Shown here: piece by piece, positions 1 to 6,880 of the stretch
Numbering within the stretch: position 1 is the first letter of the stretch
How the letters are laid out: each line of letters starts with the position of its first letter
From: an uncultured Chitinophagaceae bacterium
GTDB lineage: Bacteria > Bacteroidota > Bacteroidia > Chitinophagales > Chitinophagaceae
Length of the DNA: 7,397 nucleotides
Direction: 5' to 3'
NCBI GenBank assembly: GCA_946885665.1
Contig: CAMPGT010000199.1
Span: 1 to 7,397, forward strand
Notes under the pieces: model-generated
The model's input: the letters and a program-made list of their open reading frames with translations, nothing else
Told to the model about the DNA's origin: nothing
The model's database searches: none
Position numbers and translations under genes: made by a program

Positions 1-23
1 CTTTGATTTTTGAAGGTTAAGCG

Positions 24-65
24 GTCCACCCCCGGCGCTTCGCGCCACCCCCGCCGGCGGGGGAT
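24..65 (+). repeat. 42-bp GC-rich double-hairpin repeat, copy 1
   Basis: First of three near-identical direct copies in the window. The unit reads GTCCACCCCCGGCGC, then TTC, GCGCC, then CACCCCCGCC and GGCGGGGGAT. It can fold into two adjacent hairpins: GGCGC/GCGCC around a TTC loop (34-46), and CCCCCGCC/GGCGGGGG (48-63), which in this copy is a perfect 16-bp palindrome. The 5' CCCCC (29-33) could compete with 48-52 for the same GGGGG, so alternative folds exist. It differs from copy 3 at one base in the core (G56 instead of A). After the core, copies 1 and 3 also share ATA-(C)-GTTCTT. It is non-coding and lies beyond the 3' end of the leftward MutS-like gene. The form resembles REP-type intergenic elements; the function is unknown. 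Confidence 0.9.
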
Positions 66-87
66 AGTTCTTTGCGCCTTTGCAAGA
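66..87. other. spacer between repeat copies 1 and 2, with a short imperfect tandem
   Basis: These 22 bp separate the first two copies of the 42-bp repeat. They contain CTTTGCG (70-76) and CTTTGCA (78-84), an imperfect 7-bp tandem. The GTTCTT at the start is also found after copy 3, so part of this stretch probably belongs to the repeat family rather than being unique spacer. No coding potential is seen. Confidence 0.5.
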
Positions 88-129
88 GTCCACTCCCGGC
101 GCTTCGCGCCACCCCCGCCAGCGGGGGAA
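88..129 (+). repeat. 42-bp GC-rich double-hairpin repeat, copy 2
   Basis: Second direct copy, 64 bp downstream of the start of copy 1. It differs from copy 3 by T94 instead of C and by A at the last position. The hairpins are GGCGC/GCGCC with a TTC loop (98-110) and CCCCCGC/GCGGGGG around CA (112-127). It begins about 18 bp beyond the stop codon of the leftward MutS-like gene, so it would be transcribed into that gene's 3' end. No T-run follows the hairpins on that strand, so it is not a canonical intrinsic terminator, although it could block 3' exonucleases. Just beyond it, TCTCAC occurs twice (138-143 and 145-150), and the second copy includes the MutS-like stop codon. Confidence 0.9.
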
Positions 130-146
130 ATCTTCCATCTCACGTC

Positions 147-1460
147 TCACAATCTCTCCAACATCTCGACCACCTTCTCGCGCTTGAGGATAACGTACCC
201 TATCCGGTCGTTGCTGATGCCTTCTTTTAACTGATAGCTGAACGCCAATTGGTCCTCGCGAACATCAGTCTCGAAATATTTGAACGCTATATTCGGATAA
301 GCCTTCAGCTCCTCCCCAATCTCATAGAGATGCGTGGAAAGAATGAACAAGGAATTCGATATCCTGATCAACCCCCTTATCACCGCCAGCGAACACTTCA
401 TCGCATCCTGCACATTCGTACCCTTGAACAATTCATCGATCAACACCAGCCAATGCCTTCCGTCATTTATCTTCACAATGGTATTCTTAATCCGTTGCAC
501 CTCGTTGAAGAAATAACTCTCCCCCTTCACGATATTATCCACCACATTAATATTGCTCAGCAACCCGTCAAAAACCGTCAGCCGCATGTACTTCGCCGGC
601 ACACCCATTCCCAAATGTGCGAGGAACACCGCGCCACCCACTGCACGAATGAAGGTACTCTTGCCAGCCATGTTGGCGCCCGTCAGAAAAATAAAATTCG
701 TGTCAATATTCAGTTCCACATCGTAGGGAACAGGCTCGGGCAGCAATACATGGTACAGGCCCTTCGCATTAACAGAAGGATGCACATTCTCGTCGAATTC
801 AGGCAGCGTAAGATCAAATTTCTTCACCGCCATCGCCATCGAATACCACGCATCGAGCCGCCCATAGATGCTGATCAGCTCATACACCTGGTTCTTGTAT
901 TCATTGCGGGCAAATCTTCCATAATCCGCCGTTTCTCTCACCGAAAAAACCTTTCCCGCGGGCCACATGGATAACTCCACCGCCGATTCGCGCCGAATCA
1001 GATCCTTCGCCCTTAAAATATAACGCCTCAGCATAGCCGGCGTTTCATCATTATCGAAAAGCTCGATCAATTGCCGCATGCCCCGCAGGAAGTCGGCAAA
1101 ATGCGTGAGCGAATACCTCACCAATGAAAAATCAGGGGCATGAAACACCTTATAGGTGAGCGCATTGACCAGGTCGCTCGAAGGGATGGCGTCGATCGTA
1201 CTCTCGTAAAACCGCGTGATCACCATCAATGTTCCGTTCGAAATGCTCATGGGCCACTGGTCCTCATGGTTCATGATCCTCGTAATGATCTGCTGCGTTT
1301 CCTTTATCAGCTTTATATCGCTGAAGGGCGCCTTAAAGAACCGGAACAGCCACTCCGTTCCCTCAGCAGTGCGCGCGAAATTCAATTTGTGGAAAATCGA
1401 GAATTCTTCTTCGCTGTGAAAGACCGAAAGGTCGTTGTATGTGGTAACATCTATTTCCAT
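147..1460 (-). CDS. MutS-family ATPase lacking mismatch-recognition domains
   Basis: This 437-residue protein carries the ATPase core of the MutS family. The Walker A motif is TGANMAGKST (residues 260-269; classical MutS has TGPNMGGKST). The Walker B motif is WLVLIDELFKGTN (337-349) with D342 and E343, and STHLYE (375-380) matches the conserved His switch of MutS ATPases. Residues about 25-65 resemble the start of the MutS lever/core domain. At roughly half the length of MutS1, it lacks the N-terminal mismatch-binding and connector domains, and I see no Smr nuclease domain or membrane segment. By family knowledge it should dimerise and bind ATP and perhaps DNA. A mismatch-repair role is not supported, and its real substrate is unknown. 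It starts 9 bp after the dihydroorotase stop, so the two are probably cotranscribed. The ATG at 1460 is the only sensible start. Confidence 0.93.
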   Translation of the reverse strand: MEIDVTTYNDLSVFHSEEEFSIFHKLNFARTAEGTEWLFRFFKAPFSDIKLIKETQQIITRIMNHEDQWPMSISNGTLMVITRFYESTIDAIPSSDLVNALTYKVFHAPDFSLVRYSLTHFADFLRGMRQLIELFDNDETPAMLRRYILRAKDLIRRESAVELSMWPAGKVFSVRETADYGRFARNEYKNQVYELISIYGRLDAWYSMAMAVKKFDLTLPEFDENVHPSVNAKGLYHVLLPEPVPYDVELNIDTNFIFLTGANMAGKSTFIRAVGGAVFLAHLGMGVPAKYMRLTVFDGLLSNINVVDNIVKGESYFFNEVQRIKNTIVKINDGRHWLVLIDELFKGTNVQDAMKCSLAVIRGLIRISNSLFILSTHLYEIGEELKAYPNIAFKYFETDVREDQLAFSYQLKEGISNDRIGYVILKREKVVEMLERL

Positions 1461-1469
1461 GCAAACTTG

Positions 1470-2813
1470 TTAGCCCCTTTCAAATTTCAGTCTTTCCCCT
1501 TTATAAGACTCATCCCACGCACCATTTCCATAAACAAGGTTTCCATTCACAAATGTATGGGTAACCGCTGCAGGAAAAATTGTTCCTTCCAACGGACTCC
1601 AGCCGCATTTATACAGTATATTATCCGGGGAAACAACGGTTTTTTGAGATGTATCAACAATCACCAGGTCGGCATGGTAGCCTTCCCTGATAAATCCCCT
1701 CTCTTTGATATTAAAACAGGTGGCCACCGCATGGCTCATTTTCTCCACAACCTTTTCAATCGTTATCCGCCCTTCCTTCACATAGTGCAGCATCATCAGC
1801 AGCGGATGCTGCACCAGCGGCAAGCCCGCATGGGCCTTTTCGTAGGGACCGCTTTTCTCTTCCAAAGTATGCGGCGCATGGTCGGTAGCAATCACATCGA
1901 GGCGGTCGTCGAGGAGCGCATTCCACAGCGCCTCCTTGTTGAAGTACGGCTTTATCGCCGGGTTGCACTTGATGAGGTTGCCCAGCTTTTCATAATCGGC
2001 GCTGGTGAAATGCAGGTGATGCACGCACACTTCGGCGGTGATGCGCTTGTGCTGCAGCGGCAGGAAATTGCCAAAGAGCGACAGTTCCTTTTCAGTTGAA
2101 ATATGAAGGATGTGCAGGCGGGTGTCGTATTTCTTCGCCAACTGCACCGCGGCAAAAGACGATTCAAAACACGCATTTTCGTCCCTGATCACGGGATGGT
2201 CGGCCGGCCGCAGCGTTTCCCTTTCCGCTTTTACCCGTTGATAATTCGCTTTGATGATCTTTTCATCCTCGCAGTGGGTGGCGATCAGCGTTTCCACCTC
2301 GCCGAACATCCTGGCCAGCGAGAGATAGTTATCTACCAGCAATCCGCCGGTCGAAGAGCCCATAAATATTTTCACGCCGCACACGTCATTTTTCTTTTTA
2401 TTTGTCTTGAGCACTTCCTCGATATTGTCGTTGGACGTGCCCATGAAAAAAGAGTAGTTGGCGAGGGAGGTTTTATTAGCGATCGCGTATTTGTCTTCCA
2501 GCAGCTCCTGCGTAAAAACAGGCGGCACGGTGTTGGGCATTTCCATATAAGAGGTTACACCCCCCGCCACTGCTGCTTTTGATTCGGTGTAGATGGTGGC
2601 TTTATGGGTGAGACCGGGCTCGCGGAAGTGCACCTGGTCATCAATGGCGCCGGGCAACAAATATTTGCCCTCGCCGTTTATTTCGGTGACAGCGGTGTTG
2701 GAGGAGATGCTGTCTGCAATCTTTTCAATTCTGCCGTTCCTGACGAAGACGTCTTTGGTGAGTGACTGGCCTTCATTTACAACGATAATATTTTTGATCA
2801 GGTAATTTTTCAT
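1470..2813 (-). CDS. pyrC: dihydroorotase (Bacteroidota-type amidohydrolase)
   Basis: This enzyme should interconvert N-carbamoyl-L-aspartate and L-dihydroorotate, the third step of cytoplasmic de novo pyrimidine synthesis. The protein has 447 residues, normal for the family. Visible active-site elements are DDQVHFREPG (58-67), K148 in GVKIFMGSSTG (a candidate carboxylated lysine), H180 in ATHCED, H237 in LHILHIS, and D311 in ATDHAPH. The first metal histidine of the usual HxH motif is Gln60. From memory, this Gln is shared by Bacteroidota relatives such as the Porphyromonas enzyme, so it is probably a subfamily trait. I chose the ATG at 2813 because the product then begins MKNYLIKN, as in relatives. 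An upstream in-frame ATG at 2846 would add 11 atypical residues and overlap the divergent gene. It leads a likely two-gene operon with the MutS-like gene. A hydantoinase or allantoinase role is less likely. Confidence 0.93.
   Translation of the reverse strand: MKNYLIKNIIVVNEGQSLTKDVFVRNGRIEKIADSISSNTAVTEINGEGKYLLPGAIDDQVHFREPGLTHKATIYTESKAAVAGGVTSYMEMPNTVPPVFTQELLEDKYAIANKTSLANYSFFMGTSNDNIEEVLKTNKKKNDVCGVKIFMGSSTGGLLVDNYLSLARMFGEVETLIATHCEDEKIIKANYQRVKAERETLRPADHPVIRDENACFESSFAAVQLAKKYDTRLHILHISTEKELSLFGNFLPLQHKRITAEVCVHHLHFTSADYEKLGNLIKCNPAIKPYFNKEALWNALLDDRLDVIATDHAPHTLEEKSGPYEKAHAGLPLVQHPLLMMLHYVKEGRITIEKVVEKMSHAVATCFNIKERGFIREGYHADLVIVDTSQKTVVSPDNILYKCGWSPLEGTIFPAAVTHTFVNGNLVYGNGAWDESYKGERLKFERG
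2789..2796 (+). promoter_or_regulatory. candidate Bacteroidota -7 promoter box for the Wzi-like gene
   Basis: TATTTTTG matches the Bacteroidota -7 consensus TAnnTTTG exactly and lies 35 bp before the ATG at 2832, inside the first codons of the divergent dihydroorotase. The expected -33 TTTG is not at the right distance: the closest TTTG (2754-2757) is 31 bp upstream rather than about 20, and ACTG at 2765-2768 is a poor substitute. With only 18 bp between the two start codons, a promoter overlapping the neighbouring gene is expected. A chance match in AT-rich sequence is possible. Confidence 0.35.
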
Positions 2814-2831
2814 CTTTATGTCAGGAGTTAA

Positions 2832-4535
2832 ATGACAGGAATGCAATTTATTATAAAAATTCTGGGCAGTGTGTTGATTTTATGTACCGCTATCGGTGTC
2901 AATGCCCAGACGTTATACCTTCCCCAGGGCAACAAGCATGCACAACTGCTCGACCGCCTCGAGATCAAGATGCAGAAAAATCCGGACCTCAACGTTTCCA
3001 CACCTAAACCGTTCAGCCGCAGGCTGGCCGTTGAGGTTGCAGAAGCCGCCGATTCGCTCAACGGGGCAAATATGCTGCCGCTCTCGCAGGTGGACCGCTA
3101 CAACCTGCAGCGCCTGCTCATGAACAATTCGGAGTGGGTTACCGGGGATAAGGGCGGGTTCAGAAGTAAAAGAAGCCTGTGGAACACCTTCTACCGCAAT
3201 AAGGCCAATCTTTTCGAATACGAGAGCAAGGATTTCTTTTTAACGGTGAACCCGGTGCTGCAGCTTCAGTTCGCGAAGGAATCGGACTATAATCAGCGTT
3301 TGTTTTTAAACGCCAGGGGCGTAACCATACGCGGTATGGTCGCGAGGCGCGTAGGCTTTTATACTTCGGTGGTGGAAAACCTGGAAAGAGCGCCGCAATT
3401 CGTGCAGCAGCGCGTAAACGACTACCGGGCCATTCCAAATGCCGGCAGATACAATGACTACAAAGGCACCGGTTGGGATTATTCGGATGCACGCGGAGGC
3501 ATCACTTTCAATGCGGCGAAGTTTATAGATTTCCAGTTTGCGTACGATAAAAATTTTATCGGCAACGGTTACCGCAGTTTATTTCTCAGCGATTTTGGCT
3601 CGAATTATTTGTTCCTGAAAGTGAATACGCGCGTCTGGAAACTGAACTATGAAAATATTTTCATGGAGCTGAACCCGCAGTTCCCGAAGGCCGTGCGCGA
3701 TGCTGATATCCTGCTCGACAAGAAGTATGCGGTGATGCATCACCTCAGTTTGAATGCCACCAAATGGCTGAACGTTGGATTGTTTGAGGCGGTGATATTT
3801 GGGAGGAAGAACGACTTTGATTTCATGTATCTCAACCCCATCATATTTTTGCGCACCGCAGAGAAGCAGAACAACAGTCCGGACAACGGGTTCGTGGGTT
3901 TTGATTTCAAGGCAAACATTAAGCAGCGCGCGCAGGTGTACGGACAACTGTTGTTTGATGAGCTCATCATTAAGGAGCTTACTGCAGGCAATGGCTGGTG
4001 GGGTAATAAATTCGGCATTCAGGGTGGTGTGAAATATATTGATGCCTTCAATGTGGATAATCTCGATTTACAGGGTGAGGTGAATATGGTGCGTCCGTTT
4101 ACTTACTCGCATTATGATTCGACAGCCAGTTACGGGCATTACAATCAGCCGCTCGCTCATCCGCTGGGGGCTAATTTTATGGAGATGATCGGCATTGTGA
4201 GGTACCAGCCTCTTCCGAAGCTCACGGCCACTGCGAAGGTGATAGCCTGGAAGCAGGGAGTGGATACTGGCTCGCTCAATAATGGAAGTAATATTTTCAA
4301 GCTATATTCTACGCGCAGCGATGAGTATGGTTATGGGATGGTGAGCGGCCCCCGCGCGAACGGGTTGAATGTGCAGTTGCTTCTGAGTTATGAGTTGAAG
4401 GAGAATTTATTTTTGGATGGGAACATGATGATTCGGCGGTGGAAAGCTGATGGAGATGCGTACCGGCAGGATGATGCGAATGTGTTTACCGCGGGTTTGC
4501 GGTGGAACATGTTTAGAAGGGAATATGATTATTGA
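2832..4535 (+). CDS. exported outer-membrane beta-barrel protein, Wzi/RemB-like
   Basis: This 567-residue protein has a signal peptide: a short basic start, a hydrophobic segment at about residues 6-22, and a likely cut after NA at 24-25 before Gln26. The rest is rich in alternating hydrophobic and aromatic strands and ends in an aromatic residue (Tyr567), as expected for an outer-membrane barrel. The order of features, an N-terminal soluble part (about 27-110), then KPFSRR near 59-64, RGVTIRG (162-168), YLNPIIF (333-339) and DFKANIKQRAQVYGQLLFDE (358-377), resembles Bacteroidota proteins annotated as Wzi-family capsule assembly or RemB-like gliding proteins. This is recognition from memory, without an alignment. 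No capsule or gliding genes are adjacent, so the role is open. Starts at 2832 and 2841 are both possible: AGGAG at 2823-2827 favours 2832, while the second gives an equally good signal peptide. Confidence 0.88.
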   Translation: MTGMQFIIKILGSVLILCTAIGVNAQTLYLPQGNKHAQLLDRLEIKMQKNPDLNVSTPKPFSRRLAVEVAEAADSLNGANMLPLSQVDRYNLQRLLMNNSEWVTGDKGGFRSKRSLWNTFYRNKANLFEYESKDFFLTVNPVLQLQFAKESDYNQRLFLNARGVTIRGMVARRVGFYTSVVENLERAPQFVQQRVNDYRAIPNAGRYNDYKGTGWDYSDARGGITFNAAKFIDFQFAYDKNFIGNGYRSLFLSDFGSNYLFLKVNTRVWKLNYENIFMELNPQFPKAVRDADILLDKKYAVMHHLSLNATKWLNVGLFEAVIFGRKNDFDFMYLNPIIFLRTAEKQNNSPDNGFVGFDFKANIKQRAQVYGQLLFDELIIKELTAGNGWWGNKFGIQGGVKYIDAFNVDNLDLQGEVNMVRPFTYSHYDSTASYGHYNQPLAHPLGANFMEMIGIVRYQPLPKLTATAKVIAWKQGVDTGSLNNGSNIFKLYSTRSDEYGYGMVSGPRANGLNVQLLLSYELKENLFLDGNMMIRRWKADGDAYRQDDANVFTAGLRWNMFRREYDY

Positions 4536-4541
4536 GTGGAA

Positions 4542-5171
4542 TTATTCGCCTTTCTCTGTAATGGCATTTTCAATAAACTCCAAAACCTTCTCTCTCCCCT
4601 GTTTCTTTGCGGAGCTTGTGACGAAGTGAGCGGGTAAAAATTGCCAGGTTTCCCGCATCCTGGCGAGAAACAGCTTCACGTGCAGGCTCACGTTTTTTTG
4701 CGACTCTTTATCCGCCTTTGTGAACACCAGTGCAAAAGGCACTTCCCACTTGCCGAGCTGGTTAACAAATTCAATATCTATAGCCTGCGGAGGATGCCGC
4801 GCGTCGAGCAGCACGAACACATTCACCAGGTTTTCGCGCTTGCGCAGGTAGTTTTCTATCATCTGCTGCCAGCGGTTCCTCGCGTTTTGCGATACCTTCG
4901 CAAAGCCGTAGCCGGGGAGATCTACGAGGTACCATTCTTTATTGATCACAAAGTGATTGATCAACTGCGTTTTTCCCGGTGTGGCGGAGGTTTTAGCGAG
5001 TTTTTGGTTGGCGGCAAGCATGTTGATCAGCGACGATTTCCCGACGTTGCTTCGGCCGATGAAGGCAAATTCGGGTTTATCTGCCGGCGGGCATTTTGTG
5101 TAGTCGGGACTGCTAATCAGATATTCTGCGGAGGTGATGGTCATGTGCGGTTGAAAGATAGAGGTTTTCAC
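4542..5171 (-). CDS. engB: ribosome-assembly GTPase EngB (YsxC/YihA)
   Basis: This small TRAFAC-class GTPase has 209 residues, typical of EngB, which helps assemble the large ribosomal subunit in the cytoplasm and is often essential. All G motifs are present: G1 GRSNVGKSS (39-47), the G2 region TPGKTQ (64-69), G3 DLPGYG (84-89), G4 TKAD (151-154) and G5 SSAK (186-189). GRSNVGKSS together with DLPGYGFAKV is diagnostic of EngB among related GTPases. The start is uncertain. The ATG at 5171 has an A-rich upstream region typical of Bacteroidota, whereas the ATG at 5144 (MTITSAEYLIS) matches the usual N-terminus of relatives and would shorten the protein by 9 residues. The gene is divergent from the thiolase (22 bp between starts) and convergent with the Wzi-like gene (6 bp between stops), with no visible terminator between those stops. 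Confidence 0.96.
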   Translation of the reverse strand: MKTSIFQPHMTITSAEYLISSPDYTKCPPADKPEFAFIGRSNVGKSSLINMLAANQKLAKTSATPGKTQLINHFVINKEWYLVDLPGYGFAKVSQNARNRWQQMIENYLRKRENLVNVFVLLDARHPPQAIDIEFVNQLGKWEVPFALVFTKADKESQKNVSLHVKLFLARMRETWQFLPAHFVTSSAKKQGREKVLEFIENAITEKGE

Positions 5172-5193
5172 TTTTAAATATTAACTTTCTTAC

Positions 5194-6369
5194 ATGGAAG
5201 CATACATCGTAGCTGGCTACCGCACCGCCGTGGGCAAAGCAAAAAGAGGCGGCTTCAGATTTTACCGCCCCGATGACCTCGCCATCGAAGTCATCAAAGG
5301 CCTGATGGCCTCGGTTCCTTCACTCGATCCGCAGCAGGTGGACGACGTCATCGTAGGTAACGCCGTTCCTGAAGCAGAGCAGGGGCTGCAGGTGGGGCGC
5401 ATCATCGCGGCACGCGCCCTCGGCTTCGAAGTGCCCGGCATGACCGTTAACCGGTATTGCGCCTCCGGCCTTGAATCCATCGCCATCGCCTCCGCGAAGA
5501 TCAGGAGCGGACAGGCGGAATGCATCATCGCCGGCGGCACGGAGAGCATGAGCCTGGTGCCCACCGCGGGATGGAAAACCGTTCCCTCCTACTCCATCGC
5601 CAAAGACGACCCCGACTACTACCTCAGCATGGGACTTACCGCCGAAGCAGTGGCAAAAGAATATAAAGTGAGTCGTGAAGACCAGGATGAATTTTCGTTC
5701 CACTCTCATAAAAAAGCCATCAACGCCATCACTAATGGCTATTTCAAAAGCGGCATCCTGCCCATCAACGTGGAGCAGGTGTACATAGATGAGAAAGGAA
5801 AACGTAAAACAAAGTCGTACACCGTAGATACGGATGAAGGTCCGCGTACCGACACGAATATGGAGGCGCTTGCGAAACTTAAACCGGTGTTCGCGGCGCA
5901 GGGCACGGTAACGGCCGGCAACTCATCGCAAACATCCGACGGTGCGGCATTTGTGATCGTGATGAGCGAACGGCTCGTCAACAGTCTCGGCTTGAAACCC
6001 ATCGCGCGGCTGGTCAATTGCGTTAGTGCGGGCGTTCATCCGCGGGTGATGGGCATCGGTCCTATCGAAGCAGTGCCGAAGGTGCTGAAACGCGCGGGCA
6101 TGAACCTCTCGCAAATCGATCTCATAGAGTTGAACGAAGCGTTTGCTTCGCAATCACTGGCGGTCATCCGAACACTCGACCTCGATCCTTCCATCGTCAA
6201 TATTAATGGAGGCGCTATTGCGCTTGGGCACCCGCTAGGCTGCACCGGCTGCAAGCTCACCATCCAGATCACGCACGACATGAAAAGGCTCAATAAAAAG
6301 TTTGGCATCGTTACTGCATGTGTTGGAGGCGGCCAGGGAATCGCCGGCATTATTGAAAATATCAATTAA
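5194..6369 (+). CDS. acetyl-CoA C-acyltransferase (thiolase)
   Basis: This 391-residue protein has the full length of a degradative or biosynthetic thiolase. It catalyses CoA-dependent cleavage of 3-ketoacyl-CoA to acetyl-CoA and a shortened acyl-CoA, or the reverse condensation, in the cytoplasm. Catalytic residues are in place: nucleophile Cys89 in NRYCASGLE, NEAF (314-317), His346 in GGAIALGHPLG (339-349) and Cys376 in CVGGGQG. Residue 353 is Cys in GCTGCK, where many thiolases have Ala; no functional loss is implied. Sequence alone does not separate a FadA-type 3-ketoacyl-CoA thiolase from an acetoacetyl-CoA thiolase, so no symbol is given. Unlike many fad loci, no hydroxyacyl-CoA dehydrogenase or acyl-CoA dehydrogenase gene is adjacent within the window. 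A terminator follows and the upstream gene is divergent, so it is probably transcribed alone. The ATG at 5194 gives the standard N-terminus (EAYIVAGYRTAVGK). Confidence 0.96.
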   Translation: MEAYIVAGYRTAVGKAKRGGFRFYRPDDLAIEVIKGLMASVPSLDPQQVDDVIVGNAVPEAEQGLQVGRIIAARALGFEVPGMTVNRYCASGLESIAIASAKIRSGQAECIIAGGTESMSLVPTAGWKTVPSYSIAKDDPDYYLSMGLTAEAVAKEYKVSREDQDEFSFHSHKKAINAITNGYFKSGILPINVEQVYIDEKGKRKTKSYTVDTDEGPRTDTNMEALAKLKPVFAAQGTVTAGNSSQTSDGAAFVIVMSERLVNSLGLKPIARLVNCVSAGVHPRVMGIGPIEAVPKVLKRAGMNLSQIDLIELNEAFASQSLAVIRTLDLDPSIVNINGGAIALGHPLGCTGCKLTIQITHDMKRLNKKFGIVTACVGGGQGIAGIIENIN

Positions 6370-6433
6370 CATATAAAATATTAATTTCATTTTACCGTTC
6401 TTGAACAGCTAACCCTCTTTCATACTTTAAGCG

Positions 6434-6463
6434 AGCCGGATTTTCCGGCTTGTCTTATTTTTA
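6434..6463 (+). terminator. intrinsic terminator after the thiolase gene
   Basis: A perfect 7-bp stem AGCCGGA (6434-6440) / TCCGGCT (6444-6450) encloses a TTT loop. In RNA it can extend to 10 bp through G-U, C-G and G-U pairs (6431-6433 with 6451-6453). A T-rich tail, CTTATTTTT, follows at 6454-6462. It lies 64 bp beyond the thiolase stop and 15 bp before the DUF2721 start, so it should end thiolase transcription and separate the two genes. The tail also contains TATTTTTA (6456-6463), one base off the Bacteroidota -7 box, but no matching -33 element is seen, so I do not call a promoter. Confidence 0.78.
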
Positions 6464-6478
6464 GGGTCAACTGCAATT

Positions 6479-6880
6479 ATGGAACTATCCATCACCACAC
6501 CCGCTTTATTGTTTCCCGCGATTTCATTGCTGATGCTGGCTTATACCAACAGGTTTCTGGCGATCGCCAACCTTATCCGCAACCTGCACAGCAGGTTTCA
6601 GCAATCGCCCGATCAACAGCACATCGTTACACAGATCCAAAGTTTGCGCATACGCATCCGGCTTATCCGGATGATGCAGGCGCTGGGCGTGTTGAGCTTT
6701 TTATTTTGCGTGGTGTGCATGTTCACCATCTTTCGCGGGTGGAACGACGCGAGCTATATTTTTTTCGGAGCGAGTATCCTTTGCTTTATCATATCGCTGG
6801 TGCTGATGCTCGTGGAAATTACCATCAGCATGCGCGCGCTGGAGATAGAGTTGAGTGATATGGAAGATGTGAAACGCTAG
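6479..6880 (+). CDS. DUF2721-family small membrane protein
   Basis: This 133-residue integral membrane protein has three predicted membrane helices, at about residues 8-28, 66-86 and 93-115. A basic, Gln/Arg-rich stretch (about 32-64) lies between the first two, and the tail is acidic. The start (ISTPALLFPAISLLMLAYTNRF-like; here ITTPALLFPAIS followed by LAYTNRFLAIA) is the hallmark I recognise for DUF2721 proteins. The family has no established biochemical function, and nothing nearby supplies one. The ATG at 6479 gives the family N-terminus. The upstream terminator suggests it has its own promoter, which I could not locate. Its TAG stop (6878-6880) overlaps the stop of the convergent DUF983 gene. 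Bases 6655-6673 form a 7-bp inverted repeat (CATCCGG/CCGGATG, 5-bp loop), explained by Arg/Ile codons. Confidence 0.88.
   Translation: MELSITTPALLFPAISLLMLAYTNRFLAIANLIRNLHSRFQQSPDQQHIVTQIQSLRIRIRLIRMMQALGVLSFLFCVVCMFTIFRGWNDASYIFFGASILCFIISLVLMLVEITISMRALEIELSDMEDVKR

Noticed and set aside
24..129. Two repeats with a 22-bp spacer, resembling a minimal CRISPR array
   Set aside because: There are only two adjacent copies, the spacer itself contains repeat-family sequence, a third copy lies 7 kb away with no array, and no cas gene is present.
88..129. Repeat copy 2 as an intrinsic terminator for the MutS-like gene
   Set aside because: The hairpins are strong but no T-run follows on the minus strand, so the canonical structure is absent; only a 3'-end protecting role could be argued.
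10..234. Open frame of 74 codons across the repeats at the left end
   Set aside because: It runs through the hairpin repeats into the antisense of the MutS-like gene, has a low-complexity Arg/Pro-rich product and no recognisable start context.
1140..2099. Long 319-codon open frame on the plus strand
   Set aside because: It is antisense to the well-supported MutS-like and dihydroorotase genes, and its product is His/Arg-rich with no recognisable motif; a shadow frame.
4942..4964. Inverted repeat TTGATCA / TGATCAA with a 9-bp loop in engB
   Set aside because: It falls in conserved codons for LINHFVIN, and short AT-rich symmetry of this kind is expected by chance.
5182..5189. TAACTTTC as a -7 promoter box for the thiolase
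   Set aside because: It is one base off consensus but lies only 4 bp before the ATG and lacks a -33 element.
6135..6150. Inverted repeat CGAAGC-GTTT-GCTTCG in the thiolase gene
   Set aside because: It encodes the conserved NEAFAS motif and has no T-run after it, so it is explained by coding sequence.
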